From Metabacillus fastidiosus NBRC 101226 (GTDB lineage Bacteria; Bacillota; Bacilli; Bacillales; Bacillaceae): DNA of 53,505 nucleotides. A program made the translations under genes and the position numbers. Location: positions 1 to 53,505 of the forward strand of contig NZ_BCVG01000019.1 of the NCBI RefSeq assembly GCF_001591625.1. The letters are read 5' to 3'. Under the pieces are notes generated by a model that was not told the DNA's origin, made no database searches, and worked only from the letters and a program-made list of their open reading frames with translations. Positions within the stretch are counted from its first letter, which is position 1. Each line of letters opens with the position of its first letter. Shown here one piece after another: positions 44,053-53,439 of the stretch.

Positions 44053-45885
44053 TTGCAACTTCAGGTAATGAACAGTCCGTTTAATCAGGAGCAGGCAGAG
44101 CTCCTTAATCGTATCCTGCCTACCTTGACAGAATCACAGAAAGTGTGGTTGATGGGTTATTTAGCTGCTTCTCAAACTGTTGCTGCTGCAGCAGTTACGG
44201 TGGAAGCGGAAGCACCTGTGACAGAGCTTACTGCTGTACAGACTACGGCGCAGCCGATTTCAAAAGAGGTGACCGTTCTTTACGGTTCACAAACTGGTAA
44301 TTCGCAAAGACTTGCGGACAATGCGGGAAAAACTCTTCGTGAGCGCGGTTTTGATGTAACCGTCTCATCTATGAGCGATTTTAAGCCGAATAATTTAAAG
44401 AAAGTGACAAATCTGCTTCTCGTTGTAAGTACACATGGAGAAGGCGAGCCGCCTGATAATGCACTTACTTTCCATGAGTTCCTTAATGGAAGAAGAGCAC
44501 CGAAACTTGACGATCTTCGTTTCTCTGTTTTGGCACTTGGTGACAGTTCATATGAATTCTTCTGTCAAACGGGTAAAGAATTCGATGAGAAATTGGCAGA
44601 GCTTGGCGGAACAAGAATTTATCCGCGTGTTGACTGTGATCTTGATTTTGATGAGCCTGCAGCTGAATGGCTTGAAGGTGTATTTAATGGCTTAAGTGAA
44701 GCGCAAGGCGGAAGTGCCGCAGCAGCTCCTCAAACGGCAGCACCCCAAGCGACAGGTGAAACAGTTTACTCTAGAACAAATCCATTCAGAGCGGAAGTAC
44801 TAGAAAACTTAAACTTAAATGGTCGCGGTTCAAATAAAGAAACACGCCATCTTGAATTATCTTTAGAAGGATCGGGAATTACATTTGAACCAGGTGACAG
44901 CCTTGGTATTTATCCTGAGAATGATCCAGAGCTTGTTGACGCTCTTCTTGCGGAAACGAAATGGAATCCTGAAGAAACTGTAACTGTTAATAAACAAGGT
45001 GAAACTTCTTCTCTTAGAGCAGCGCTTATTTCTAATTTTGAAATTACTGTTTTAACAAAACCGTTCGTTGAGCAGGCTGCAAAGCTTTTAGGAAATGAAA
45101 GTTTACAGGAGCTTGTTGGTAATGCAGATAAATTGAAAGAATATATTAATGGCCGCGATCTAATTGATTTCGTTCGCGATTTTGGACCAGTAACAGTACC
45201 GGTTCAGGAGTTTGTTTCTTTACTCCGAAAAATGCCGGCTAGACTTTATTCTATTTCTTCCAGCTTAAATGCGAATCCTGAGGAAGTGCATTTAACAATT
45301 GGCGCTGTCCGTTACGACGCACATGGACGCGCGCGAAAAGGTGTATGTTCGATCCTATGTGCAGAACGCCTGCAGCCTGGTGATACACTACCGGTTTACA
45401 TTCAGAATAACCAAAACTTTAAACTGCCGCAAAATCCGGAAACACCTATTATTATGGTCGGACCTGGTACAGGTGTGGCACCATTCCGTTCATTTATGCA
45501 AGAGCGTGAAGAAATCGGAGCGGAAGGCAAGTCATGGATGTTCTTTGGCGATCAGCATTTCGTTACAGACTTCCTTTACCAGACAGAATGGCAAAGATGG
45601 ATACAAGACGGTGTGCTGACGAAAATGGATGTTGCATTCTCACGTGATTCAGATGAGAAAGTATATGTTCAGCACCGTATGCTTGAGCAAAGTAAAGAAT
45701 TATTCCAGTGGCTCGAAGAAGGAGCAGCTGTTTATATTTGCGGTGATGAGAAAAACATGGCACATGATGTTCATCAGACTCTTATCGATATTATCGAAAA
45801 AGAAGGCGGCATGAGCCGTGAAGACGCAGAAAAATATGTATCTGCTATGCAGCAGGAAAAACGTTACCAGCGTGACGTATATTGA
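44053..45885 (+). CDS. cysJ: CysJ, sulfite reductase flavoprotein alpha subunit
   Basis: A 610-residue NADPH-sulfite reductase flavoprotein. Domains in order: N-terminal helix (1-50), an alanine- and threonine-rich linker, flavodoxin (about 75-215, with LYGSQTGNSQRLA), a second linker, FAD-binding (RLYSISSS) and NADPH-binding modules (MVGPGTGVAPFRSF), ending DVY. It passes electrons NADPH-FAD-FMN to CysI. The TTG at 44053 is chosen because it yields MQLQVMNSPFNQEQAELLN, the B. subtilis start, with GAGGTGG upstream. It is the first gene of cysJI; the leader holds the structured repeat. Confidence 0.95.
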   Translation: MQLQVMNSPFNQEQAELLNRILPTLTESQKVWLMGYLAASQTVAAAAVTVEAEAPVTELTAVQTTAQPISKEVTVLYGSQTGNSQRLADNAGKTLRERGFDVTVSSMSDFKPNNLKKVTNLLLVVSTHGEGEPPDNALTFHEFLNGRRAPKLDDLRFSVLALGDSSYEFFCQTGKEFDEKLAELGGTRIYPRVDCDLDFDEPAAEWLEGVFNGLSEAQGGSAAAAPQTAAPQATGETVYSRTNPFRAEVLENLNLNGRGSNKETRHLELSLEGSGITFEPGDSLGIYPENDPELVDALLAETKWNPEETVTVNKQGETSSLRAALISNFEITVLTKPFVEQAAKLLGNESLQELVGNADKLKEYINGRDLIDFVRDFGPVTVPVQEFVSLLRKMPARLYSISSSLNANPEEVHLTIGAVRYDAHGRARKGVCSILCAERLQPGDTLPVYIQNNQNFKLPQNPETPIIMVGPGTGVAPFRSFMQEREEIGAEGKSWMFFGDQHFVTDFLYQTEWQRWIQDGVLTKMDVAFSRDSDEKVYVQHRMLEQSKELFQWLEEGAAVYICGDEKNMAHDVHQTLIDIIEKEGGMSREDAEKYVSAMQQEKRYQRDVY

Positions 45886-45911
45886 TTTTTGACCTGAGAG
45901 GAGTTTAAAAC

Positions 45912-47630
45912 ATGGTGAACAAAATTTTAACAGCGCCGGAAGGCCCGCCAAGTGATGTTGAGCGAATTAAGCGAGAAAGTGATTATTTACGTGGTACACT
46001 TGCAGAATCAATGAGAGAGCCGCTAAGCTCTGGGATTTCTGATGATGATAACCGTTTAATGAAGCATCATGGAAGTTATTTACAAGATGACCGTGATCTT
46101 CGAAATGAGCGTCAAAAACAGAAGCTTGAACCAGCATATCAGTTTATGCTTCGTCTTCGTTTACCTGGCGGTGTAGCAACAGCGAAACAATGGGTTGTTT
46201 TAGATGAGCTTGCACAAAAGTACGGAAACGGCACATTAAAACTGACAACACGTCAAACGTTTCAAATGCACGGTATTTTAAAATGGAATATGAAAAAGAC
46301 GATTAAGGAAATCGACGGTATCCTTTTAGATACGATTGCAGCATGTGGCGACGTAAACCGTAACGTAATGTGTAACCCGAACCCGTATCAATCTGAAATT
46401 CATGAAGAAGTGTATGAATGGTCAAAAAAATTAAGTGATGATTTACTGCCTCGTACAAGAGCATATCACGAAATTTGGCTTGATGAAGAAAGAGTAGGCG
46501 GTACACCGGAAACAGAAGAATTAGAACCGATGTACGGTCCGTTATACTTACCGCGTAAATTTAAAATCGGTATTGCTGTTCCTCCATCAAATGATATTGA
46601 TGTATTCTCACAGGATCTTGGTTTTATTGCGATCGTAGAAAATGATAAGCTTGTCGGCTTTAACGTAGCAATCGGCGGCGGTATGGGTATGTCACATGGT
46701 GATACAGAAACATATCCGCAGCTTTCGAAAGTAATCGGCTTCTGTAAACCGGAACAAATTTATGATGTTGCTGAAAAGATCATTACAATTCAGCGTGATT
46801 ACGGAAACCGTTCTGAACGTAAAAATGCCCGCTTTAAATATACTGTTGACCGTCTTGGACTTGAAACAGTGAAAGCTGAACTTGAAAATCGTCTCGGCTG
46901 GAGCTTAGATGAGGCGAGAGGCTTCCATTTCGACGATAACGGCGACCGTTACGGCTGGGTAAAAGGCACAAAAGGCAAATGGCATTATACATTATTTATT
47001 GAAGGCGGACGTATCGCTGATTTTGATAATTATAAACTGATGACCGGCTTACGCGAAATCGCTAAAGTTCATAGCGGCGACTTCCGTTTAACTGGTAACC
47101 AAAACGTAATTATTGCAAATGTATCAAACCAAAAGAAGAAACAAATCAGTGAATTGCTTGAACAATATGGTTTAACAGACGGCAGCCATCATTCTGCACT
47201 TCGCCGCAGTTCTATGGCGTGTGCTTCCCTACCGACATGTGGTCTTGCGATGGCAGAAGCTGAGCGTTATTTACCAAGGCTGATTGATAAAATTGAAAAA
47301 ATCGTTGATGAAAATGGTCTTCGTGATAAAGAGATTACAATTCGTATGACAGGCTGTCCAAACGGCTGTGCACGTCATGCACTTGGTGAAATCGGCTTTA
47401 TCGGTAAAGGACCTGGTAAATATAATATGTATCTCGGAGCAGCTTTTGACGGAAGCCGTTTAAGTAAAATGCACCGTGAAAATATTGATGAAGATGAAAT
47501 TTTAAGTGAATTACGTGTCATCCTTCCTCGTTACGCAAAAGAGCGTAACGAAGGAGAGCATTTCGGTGACTTCGTTATCCGTGCTGGTATTATTGAAGCA
47601 ACAACAGACGGTACGAACTTCCACGCATAA
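45912..47630 (+). CDS. cysI: CysI, sulfite reductase hemoprotein beta subunit
   Basis: A 572-residue siroheme/[4Fe-4S] sulfite reductase reducing sulfite to sulfide with six electrons. Cluster and siroheme cysteines are C437 and C443 (CASLPTC) and C482 and C486 (TGCPNGC). The N-terminal parachute region begins [20 protein letters not shown], and [10 protein letters not shown] is a further signature. It is 26 bp behind cysJ with GAGAGGAGTTTAAAAC, and a terminator follows directly. The sulfide made supplies cysteine, the sulfur donor also used by DndA. Confidence 0.97.
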   Translation: MVNKILTAPEGPPSDVERIKRESDYLRGTLAESMREPLSSGISDDDNRLMKHHGSYLQDDRDLRNERQKQKLEPAYQFMLRLRLPGGVATAKQWVVLDELAQKYGNGTLKLTTRQTFQMHGILKWNMKKTIKEIDGILLDTIAACGDVNRNVMCNPNPYQSEIHEEVYEWSKKLSDDLLPRTRAYHEIWLDEERVGGTPETEELEPMYGPLYLPRKFKIGIAVPPSNDIDVFSQDLGFIAIVENDKLVGFNVAIGGGMGMSHGDTETYPQLSKVIGFCKPEQIYDVAEKIITIQRDYGNRSERKNARFKYTVDRLGLETVKAELENRLGWSLDEARGFHFDDNGDRYGWVKGTKGKWHYTLFIEGGRIADFDNYKLMTGLREIAKVHSGDFRLTGNQNVIIANVSNQKKKQISELLEQYGLTDGSHHSALRRSSMACASLPTCGLAMAEAERYLPRLIDKIEKIVDENGLRDKEITIRMTGCPNGCARHALGEIGFIGKGPGKYNMYLGAAFDGSRLSKMHRENIDEDEILSELRVILPRYAKERNEGEHFGDFVIRAGIIEATTDGTNFHA

Positions 47631-47636
47631 AACAGG

Positions 47637-47670
47637 AGAGATAGGAATTTGATTCCTATCTCTTTTTTAT
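47637..47670 (+). terminator. Terminator of cysJI
   Basis: AGAGATAGGAAT (47637-47648) pairs with ATTCCTATCTCT (47652-47663) around a 3-base loop, then TTTTTAT. Confidence 0.92.
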
Positions 47671-47757
47671 TTATTAAATATCAATATATAGCATAAAAAA
47701 TAGTTAATATTTCAAAATAAACTGAGCTATTCTATACATAATCTATTTTAAAACTTA

Positions 47758-47822
47758 TTGACAAAATAAAAAGAGAATATTATCGTCTTATATGTAAACT
47801 TTATTAATATTATAGTTAACAT
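47758..47822 (+). promoter_or_regulatory. bioW promoter and BirA operator
   Basis: TTGACA (47758-47763), 17 bp, TATCGT (47781-47786). ATGTAAAC (47792-47799) and GTTAACAT (47815-47822) form a dyad with one mismatch and a 15-bp spacer, the half-site and spacing known for BirA operators (TTGTTAAC-N15-GTTAACAA type). It overlaps the expected transcription start, so biotin repression is predicted. Confidence 0.8.
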
Positions 47823-47838
47823 ATATGAAAGAAAAGAG

Positions 47839-48633
47839 ATGAAAAGAGTGGAAGAAGCAAAGTATTACAGTGTAAGAATGAGAGCATCGCAAAATATTGC
47901 GGATCAATCTGAAAGTAAACATATATCCGGCGGTGAGCTTATTTCCACTTATAGCAATATAAAAGAATCGGTAAATATATTGCTGGAAAAAGCTTTGACA
48001 CATTCCAGGGGAAATGCAGACTTTATGCAAATTCAATTTGAAGCTATTCAGGAGCCTGTTGAATATATAAAACCGCTGGAAGTTAGGACGAATGAAGTGG
48101 CATCTATGGAAGCCGGGCAGGTTTTAGCGAAATCATTGTTAGAAAAAGCAGGAATTCCGAAGAAGACAATTGATAAAGTTTATGAAAATCTGTCTCAATA
48201 TTTGGAACCTGCAGGTGCTGTATTAGTTGATGTTCAATCAGGAGAAAGGGTCGATGACAGGAAAAATAAAGGGATACGCGTTTCAAGGATAGATTGGCTG
48301 CCTTATCATTTTGAAAGATGGTCTGATTTTTATCATATAAAGGGAAATCAGAGATTAAGAGAAGCACTCGCTCTTGCGACAAAAGTGAGCAGTCATCTGG
48401 CTGCAGCAGCTGAACTATGCTGGTCTGATGATCCTGATTATGTAACAGGATATGTAGCGAGCAAGAGAGAAGGCTATCAGCGAATTACGAAACTGAAAGA
48501 ATATGGTGATGAGAGAGGCGGCAGAATTTTTTTCGTTCACTGTTCAGAGGAACTGGACTCGTACATATATTATTTGGAGAAAAAACCGGTTTTTATTCAA
48601 TGGGAAGGGAGCAGAGAAGAGGATGGGGCTTGA
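47839..48633 (+). CDS. bioW: BioW, 6-carboxyhexanoate-CoA ligase
   Basis: A 264-residue enzyme that makes pimeloyl-CoA from pimelate, CoA and ATP. Conserved blocks: YYSVRMRAS, SKHISGGE, HSRGNADFMQIQFE, GIRVSRIDW and LCWSDDPDYVTGYVA. All are typical of BioW and clearly parallel to the B. subtilis protein. A GTG at 47848 is an alternative start, as its upstream GAGATGAAAAGA may be the ribosome site. It is the first gene of bioWFI behind the BirA-type operator, and its end overlaps bioF by 11 bp. Confidence 0.95.
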   Translation: MKRVEEAKYYSVRMRASQNIADQSESKHISGGELISTYSNIKESVNILLEKALTHSRGNADFMQIQFEAIQEPVEYIKPLEVRTNEVASMEAGQVLAKSLLEKAGIPKKTIDKVYENLSQYLEPAGAVLVDVQSGERVDDRKNKGIRVSRIDWLPYHFERWSDFYHIKGNQRLREALALATKVSSHLAAAAELCWSDDPDYVTGYVASKREGYQRITKLKEYGDERGGRIFFVHCSEELDSYIYYLEKKPVFIQWEGSREEDGA

Positions 48634-49774
48634 TCAGAGGCTTACTGAACGGTTGGACAGCAAAAAAGAAGATGGTCTGTACCGGGAGCTTCAGCTTATA
48701 AATCCTTCTCATTCTGATACAGATCTTGTATTTTCATCGAATGATTATTTAGGGCTTAGGGCAGATAAGAGATTAATAGCTGCGGCAAACAAAGCTTTGT
48801 ATGAATGTGGAACGGGAAGCAGCGGTTCAAGATTAACGACTGGCAATTCAATATGGCATGAGAGACTGGAACAGCGTATTGCAGACTTTAAACAAACAGA
48901 AGCAGCATTGCTTTTTTCATCAGGTTATTTAGCTAATGTCGGGGTATTGTCATCGATTCCGGAAAAAGGAGATATTTTATTAAGTGACGAGCTGAATCAT
49001 GCAAGTATTATTGACGGCTGCCGTTTATCTAAAGCAGATACAATTGTTTATAAGCATGCTGATATGGATGATCTGGAAGAAAAATTGAGAAAAGCAAAGG
49101 GCTGCGGACAGTGTTTTATTGTAACGGACGGCGTGTTCAGCATGGACGGGACGGTTGCCCCTCTTGATAAGATAATGAAAATTGCCGATCACTATAATGC
49201 TTATGTCATTGTTGATGATGCCCATGCGACAGGAGTGCTAGGGGAAAATGGGCGGGGGACGAGTGAATATTTTGATGTTGCTCCCGATATTGTCATTGGG
49301 ACTCTAAGTAAGGCTGCCGGTACAGAAGGCGGGTTTGTATGCGGTTCAAAAACATTGATTGATTATCTTATTAATCATGCGAGAACATTTATTTTTCAGA
49401 CAGCTATTCCAGCGATGAGCTGTGCTGCTTCTTACACAGCTTTAGAAATTATAGAACAGAGTCACAAGGACCGGGAGCTTCTTCTTATGAATATTAAAAA
49501 AGTGCAAGAGGCTCTTTCGCAAATGGGATACGAAGTAAAAGGTGGAAGCACTCCCATTATTCCGGTCATTATAGGAGAAGCAGAGAAAGCCGTCCTGTTT
49601 GCGGAAAAATTGAAAGATAACGGAATCTATGCACCGGCTATTCGTCCGCCGACTGTACCGGATGGAGAAAGCCGGATCCGGTTCACTATTTCTTCTGCAC
49701 ACAGCTCAGAAGAAATAAACTATTTACTGGAGAAAGTTTTTTTCATTGGCAAAGAACTGAATATCATTACATAA
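48623..49774 (+). CDS. bioF: BioF, 8-amino-7-oxononanoate synthase
   Basis: A 383-residue PLP enzyme of the alpha-oxoamine synthase family. It condenses pimeloyl-CoA with L-alanine to form KAPA. The PLP lysine is K230 in GTLSKAAG, and the other family blocks are GSSGSRLTTGNS, HASIIDGCRLSKAD, VFSMDGTVAPL and VDDAHATGVLG. The start is ATG 48623 (AGAAGAGG just before it), inside the end of bioW, which indicates coupling. The longer frame upstream to 48503 is a shadow of bioW. Confidence 0.95.
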   Translation: MGLDQRLTERLDSKKEDGLYRELQLINPSHSDTDLVFSSNDYLGLRADKRLIAAANKALYECGTGSSGSRLTTGNSIWHERLEQRIADFKQTEAALLFSSGYLANVGVLSSIPEKGDILLSDELNHASIIDGCRLSKADTIVYKHADMDDLEEKLRKAKGCGQCFIVTDGVFSMDGTVAPLDKIMKIADHYNAYVIVDDAHATGVLGENGRGTSEYFDVAPDIVIGTLSKAAGTEGGFVCGSKTLIDYLINHARTFIFQTAIPAMSCAASYTALEIIEQSHKDRELLLMNIKKVQEALSQMGYEVKGGSTPIIPVIIGEAEKAVLFAEKLKDNGIYAPAIRPPTVPDGESRIRFTISSAHSSEEINYLLEKVFFIGKELNIIT

Positions 49775-49797
49775 TAATTTGCTGAGGTGTCGTTCAA

Positions 49798-50979
49798 ATG
49801 AAAAATATAAATAATATGCATACTGATTTTTTTCAAAATCCGTATCCTTTTTATGATGAGCTGCGTTCCATCAGCCCTTTATATCGAACGAGCCTGCTGA
49901 AATATAAAGGGGTGTTTGTAACAGGGTATGAGGAAGCTGTAACAATTTTAAAAGATACGAGATTTAAAAACCGTATCCCTTTACCGCAAAGCACTCTAAA
50001 ATATGAATCTCTTAAAGATACACAAAATGATATGTTCCTTTTTAAAAATGGAGCTGATCATATAAAAATTCGCATGCTCGTTAATAAAGCATTTACGCCT
50101 AGAATGATAGAAGCTTACCGTCCATACATAGCAGAGACAGCTAATAGCCTGCTTGATGAAATGAAGCTAGGGGGAACGATGGACATAGTTTCTGACTTTG
50201 CTTTCCCGCTGGCAAGCTCTGTTATCGCACGAATATTAGGAGTGCCGGCAGAAGATCATCAAAAATTCAGAGAATGGTCAATAGAGCTTATTCAGACGAT
50301 TGATTTCATGCGATCGTCTAAATCGCTGAAAAGCGGAAACAGGACGATGGGTGTATTAATAAATTATTTCAAAAAATTAATTATAAGCAAGGAATTGTAT
50401 CCGGCAGAAGACCTTATTAGCATATTAATAAAAGAGAAAAAAATGACAAATGAGGAATTGATCGCAACTTGTATTTTACTCGTCATTGCCGGGCATGAAA
50501 CAACGGTAAATCTTATTAGTAATTCCTTGTTCATTCTGTTAAATAATGAGGAACAATTGCTTGAATTGAGGGAAGATTTATCACTGATGGAATCAGCAGT
50601 GGAAGAATGTCTGCGTTATGAAAGCCCGACACAGATGATAGCCCGCATCGCAGGGGAAGACGTGGAAATGAATGGTGAGCTCATAAAAGAAGGGGAGCAT
50701 GTGTACATTATGCTGGGAGCTGTGAATCGTGATCCTCGCAAGTTCTTACATGCTGATCAATTTAATATTAGAAGAGATCCTAATCAGCATCTTGCTTTTG
50801 GAGCAGGAGTTCATTTTTGTTTAGGTGTCTCGCTGGCACGTTTAGAAGCACAAATTGCAATTAGTACTTTTCTTGAAAGAATACCTGAATGTACATTGGC
50901 CGATTCTCAATTAAAGTGGAGAAGACTTTTTAGCTTTAGATCGCTGGAAGAAATGATCATTCATTTTCACGGGAAATAG
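49798..50979 (+). CDS. bioI: BioI, cytochrome P450 for pimelate formation
   Basis: A 393-residue soluble P450. The I-helix oxygen-binding motif AGHETT is at residues 231-236, the K-helix ExxR is in ECLRYESPTQ (E-C-L-R), and the heme ligand is C341 in FGAGVHFCLG. BioI cleaves acyl chains carried by ACP to give pimeloyl-ACP. It follows bioF by 23 bp with GAGGTGTCGTTCAA. In B. subtilis it ends bioWAFDBI; here bioA, bioD and bioB are missing between bioW and bioI. Confidence 0.92.
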   Translation: MKNINNMHTDFFQNPYPFYDELRSISPLYRTSLLKYKGVFVTGYEEAVTILKDTRFKNRIPLPQSTLKYESLKDTQNDMFLFKNGADHIKIRMLVNKAFTPRMIEAYRPYIAETANSLLDEMKLGGTMDIVSDFAFPLASSVIARILGVPAEDHQKFREWSIELIQTIDFMRSSKSLKSGNRTMGVLINYFKKLIISKELYPAEDLISILIKEKKMTNEELIATCILLVIAGHETTVNLISNSLFILLNNEEQLLELREDLSLMESAVEECLRYESPTQMIARIAGEDVEMNGELIKEGEHVYIMLGAVNRDPRKFLHADQFNIRRDPNQHLAFGAGVHFCLGVSLARLEAQIAISTFLERIPECTLADSQLKWRRLFSFRSLEEMIIHFHGK

Positions 50980-50980
50980 C

Positions 50981-51022
50981 AAAACGAGGATGCTCGCAAG
51001 TCTGGATCATCCTCGTTTTTAA
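50981..51022 (+). terminator. Terminator of the bio operon
   Basis: AAAACGAGGATG (50981-50992) pairs with CATCCTCGTTTT (51008-51019), then T-rich sequence. It directly follows the bioI stop. Confidence 0.9.
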
Positions 51023-51128
51023 TTATGGACAAAACAATGATGAGAAACATATGAAATAGTTATTATGATATTAACAATAGAAGGTAATAGAATGTGGAAT
51101 AAATCAGAAGTATAGAATGGTAAAGTTA

Positions 51129-51296
51129 TTAATAAATGACGCCTTTAAATTTTATTTTCACATCTCCCTGGGACTGGTCTTTTAATTCATCACTTAGCAT
51201 CTTTACCCTGTTTATAGCATCAGTCATTCCAGTTGCTTCAACGAAATGCTCTCTTGTTTTACAACCTGTACTAATTAGAAAGACAAACTGTTTCAT
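51129..51296 (-). CDS. Small protein, 55 aa
   Basis: A 55-codon frame with a strong ribosome site (AGGGGGATATTCC) before ATG 51296. It starts MKQFVFLISTGCKTREHFVE and continues with a helix (MTDAINRVKMLSDELKD) and a closing strand (DVKIKFKGVIY). The pattern beta-alpha-beta suggests a small folded protein. Not recognised by name. Confidence 0.55.
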   Translation of the reverse strand: MKQFVFLISTGCKTREHFVEATGMTDAINRVKMLSDELKDQSQGDVKIKFKGVIY

Positions 51297-51534
51297 GGAA
51301 TATCCCCCTTTTTTATATTAAATTGCCAGTTTAGTTATATTATAGATGATAACTGTATTAATGTCTGTTAATAAACTGTTACATAAATATGTATAATTTG
51401 TGAATGCGGTTACAAAGATGAAATATTTGACTTATTATTTACGATTAAAAAAGTTAAATCTTAATCAATCTATTCCGTTTTTTCACTATTATGCGCTATA
51501 ATAAGAAAAATTTAATTTGTATAGGGGAATAGGT

Positions 51535-51753
51535 ATGAAATCTTTTTACCACTACTTAATGAAATATCGTCATCCGAAACCGAAAGATGATATTTCAAAG
51601 TTTGCTAATGATGCATATGATGACCACAGCTTTCCAAAAAGTTCTGTAAGTTACAATGAGCTTAGTACGTATCTCGAGCTAAACGGATCTTATATGAAGA
51701 GCATGTCCACTTTTGATGAAGCATGGGAAGAATATATAGAAAACGAAAAATAA
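51535..51753 (+). CDS. yozE: YozE, UPF0346 protein
   Basis: A 72-residue helical protein matching B. subtilis YozE over its full length: KSFYHYLMKYRHPKPKDDISKFAN, then SFPKSSVSYNELSTYLELN and FDEAWEEY. Structures of this family show a SAM-like helix bundle of unknown function. The start is ATG 51535 behind AGGGGAATAGGT; an upstream in-frame start is not supported. Its position near yozD, yodM and yodL agrees with B. subtilis gene order. Confidence 0.93.
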   Translation: MKSFYHYLMKYRHPKPKDDISKFANDAYDDHSFPKSSVSYNELSTYLELNGSYMKSMSTFDEAWEEYIENEK

Positions 51754-51754
51754 T

Positions 51755-51895
51755 TTAAAAAAGTAAATAAAGGAAGTAAGGGATGCAGAAGACAAGGATG
51801 AAATAAAATAATCCTTTTGTTACGGTATTTAATAACTGATCATATCCTTCTCCATCAATAAATTGCACCATTTTATGAACGATTCCGTTAATCAT
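51755..51895 (-). CDS. Small single-pass membrane protein, 46 aa
   Basis: A 46-codon frame with ribosome site AAAGGAGCTGGTAATA before ATG 51895. It starts MINGIVHKMVQFIDGEGYDQ and ends in a membrane helix (GLFYFILVFCIPYFLYLLF). It lies tail to tail with yozE, stopping one base beyond the yozE stop. Good RBS and a clear helix; function unknown. Confidence 0.5.
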   Translation of the reverse strand: MINGIVHKMVQFIDGEGYDQLLNTVTKGLFYFILVFCIPYFLYLLF

Positions 51896-52044
51896 TATTA
51901 CCAGCTCCTTTATGGCTTGTCCTATTACCAGATTTATATTGTTTAACGGAAGAAATATTCATAATAAGCTGAAAAAAAGTTTTAAATTTTTTTAGAATAT
52001 GTCCCCATTTATGAACATAAACAATTATTAAAGGGGGCGATGTT

Positions 52045-52221
52045 GTGAAAGAAATTGAAGTTGTTATTGATACAGAGGAAATTGCTGAATTCTTTTACAA
52101 TGAGCTAACAGCAAGAGGATTTGTGCCTTCAGAAGTGGAACTAGAAGAAATAGCTGATATTACATTTGAGTATTTATTGAACAAATGTTTAATTGATGAA
52201 GAGCTAGAGCCAGAAGATTAA
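52045..52221 (+). CDS. yozD: YozD family protein, 58 aa
   Basis: A 58-residue acidic protein: KEIEVVIDTEEIAEFFYNEL, then RGFVPSEVELEEIADITFEYL. It resembles B. subtilis YozD in length and pattern. The start is GTG 52045 (AAGGGGGCGATGTT upstream). A hairpin terminator follows. Function is unknown; family members are present across Bacillus beside yodM and yodL. Confidence 0.85.
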   Translation: MKEIEVVIDTEEIAEFFYNELTARGFVPSEVELEEIADITFEYLLNKCLIDEELEPED

Positions 52222-52265
52222 ATAAGTTGGCTCCCCGCCTTCTATATTTACGAGAATATGTGAAC

Positions 52266-52311
52266 AATAATCAAGAATTAGCAGAATAGCTGATTCTTGA
52301 TTATTTTTTTG
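52266..52311 (+). terminator. Rho-independent terminator after yozD
   Basis: ATAATCAAGAAT pairs with ATTCTTGATTAT, with inner AGC/GCT pairs, then seven Ts. Confidence 0.9.
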
Positions 52312-52376
52312 GAGACGGGACGGTTATAATTATTTTATAATAAGAGGAAACAAAGGTTATTTTGGAGTGGGGTTTG

Positions 52377-53000
52377 TTGAAAACAATTTTATTTTTAATA
52401 TTTACTTTTATCATTTTGGCTATTAATTATGATAATAAGTATATAGAAGGCATTGATACAGCTGTTTCATTATCGTTTGAAAAAATCAGGACAGACTGGC
52501 TGACAGATTTATTTTTCGCTTTATCGCATATCGGTTCGCTAAAAATTATGCTGCCGTTATGTATCATAATGTCTATTGTTTTAGTAGTGGAGAAAAAATA
52601 TGTACATGCTGTTTCTCTTATGCTGCTGTTTTTCCTTGTCAGAGTATTGAATACTTATTTAAAAGAGTTTTTTCTCAGGGAAAGACCTTTATTTGACTTT
52701 CTTTATAAAGAGAGCGGATATAGTTTTCCGAGTGGACATTCGATGAATTCTGCTGCTGTTTACAGTTTCCTATGTTTTATTTTAATAGAAACATTTATCG
52801 TATCGGAAAAGGTAAAGAAAATGCTTGTAGCAGGGACAGCGGTTCTTATATTACTAATCGGGGTGAGCAGGATTTATCTCGGCGTTCACTTTCTTACAGA
52901 TGTTTTAGCCGGATTTGCAGCAGGAATTTGTACATTTCTCATTGTGAAAATAGCAGTCGCTAAAATACAACAGGTTTTCGACAAAAATAGAACTGTTTAG
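52377..53000 (+). CDS. yodM: PAP2-family membrane phosphatase, YodM-like
   Basis: A 207-residue membrane protein with about six helices and all three PAP2 motifs in order: KEFFLRERP (KxxxxxxRP), FPSGHSMN (PSGH) and SRIYLGVHFLTD (SRxxxxxHxxxD). It dephosphorylates a lipid phosphate, possibly undecaprenyl diphosphate or phosphatidic acid. A TTG at 52377 is chosen, with GGAGTGGGG upstream; an adjacent TTG at 52374 is equally possible. The gene name rests on the yozD-yodM-yodL context, so it is less certain than the family. Confidence 0.85.
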   Translation: MKTILFLIFTFIILAINYDNKYIEGIDTAVSLSFEKIRTDWLTDLFFALSHIGSLKIMLPLCIIMSIVLVVEKKYVHAVSLMLLFFLVRVLNTYLKEFFLRERPLFDFLYKESGYSFPSGHSMNSAAVYSFLCFILIETFIVSEKVKKMLVAGTAVLILLIGVSRIYLGVHFLTDVLAGFAAGICTFLIVKIAVAKIQQVFDKNRTV

Positions 53001-53066
53001 CTAAAGGAATTTTGCGATTGAATCTCTAATTTAAGTAGTACAGCTTAAATAAAGGGGGACGATCGC

Positions 53067-53381
53067 ATGGTTTCTTCCATTTTATTGCTAAAGAAAAGGG
53101 TATCGGTATTTAATATTACGGTTTTTCAAACTCCATTTTTCAGGGAAGAAAAAGGATACGAAAAAGTGTATGAGACGACTGTTAAAGCTTTTAATCATAA
53201 AGATGCGCTTGAGAAAATATTCAGAATATTCAATGTTCCCGATTTGATTCCGGATGATTATGAAGCAAGATTTATAAGTACCGGAGACATATTATTAATC
53301 GATGAAGGAAGAAAAGGCAAAACATATTATAGATTGCAGCCTGGGAACTGGGAGAAGGTTAGCGGGGAAAATGTCAGGTAA
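53067..53381 (+). CDS. yodL: YodL-domain protein
   Basis: A 104-residue soluble protein matching the YodL domain: NITVFQTPFFREEKGYEKVYETT, then IFRIFNVPDLIPDDY and STGDILLIDEGRKGKTYYRLQPGNW. In B. subtilis YodL is made during sporulation and affects cell shape through MreB; the same role is only inferred here. The start follows AAAGGGGGACGATCGC, 66 bp after the PAP2 gene. A terminator follows. Confidence 0.88.
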   Translation: MVSSILLLKKRVSVFNITVFQTPFFREEKGYEKVYETTVKAFNHKDALEKIFRIFNVPDLIPDDYEARFISTGDILLIDEGRKGKTYYRLQPGNWEKVSGENVR

Positions 53382-53393
53382 TAGAGTGGTGAT

Positions 53394-53438
53394 AAAAATG
53401 TGACCTCATGAATCGGGAGTGAGGTCACATTTTTATTT
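53394..53438 (+). terminator. Rho-independent terminator after yodL
   Basis: AAAATGTGACCTCA (53395-53408) pairs with TGAGGTCACATTTT (53420-53433), then TTATTTT-type sequence. Confidence 0.92.
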
Positions 53439-53439
53439 T

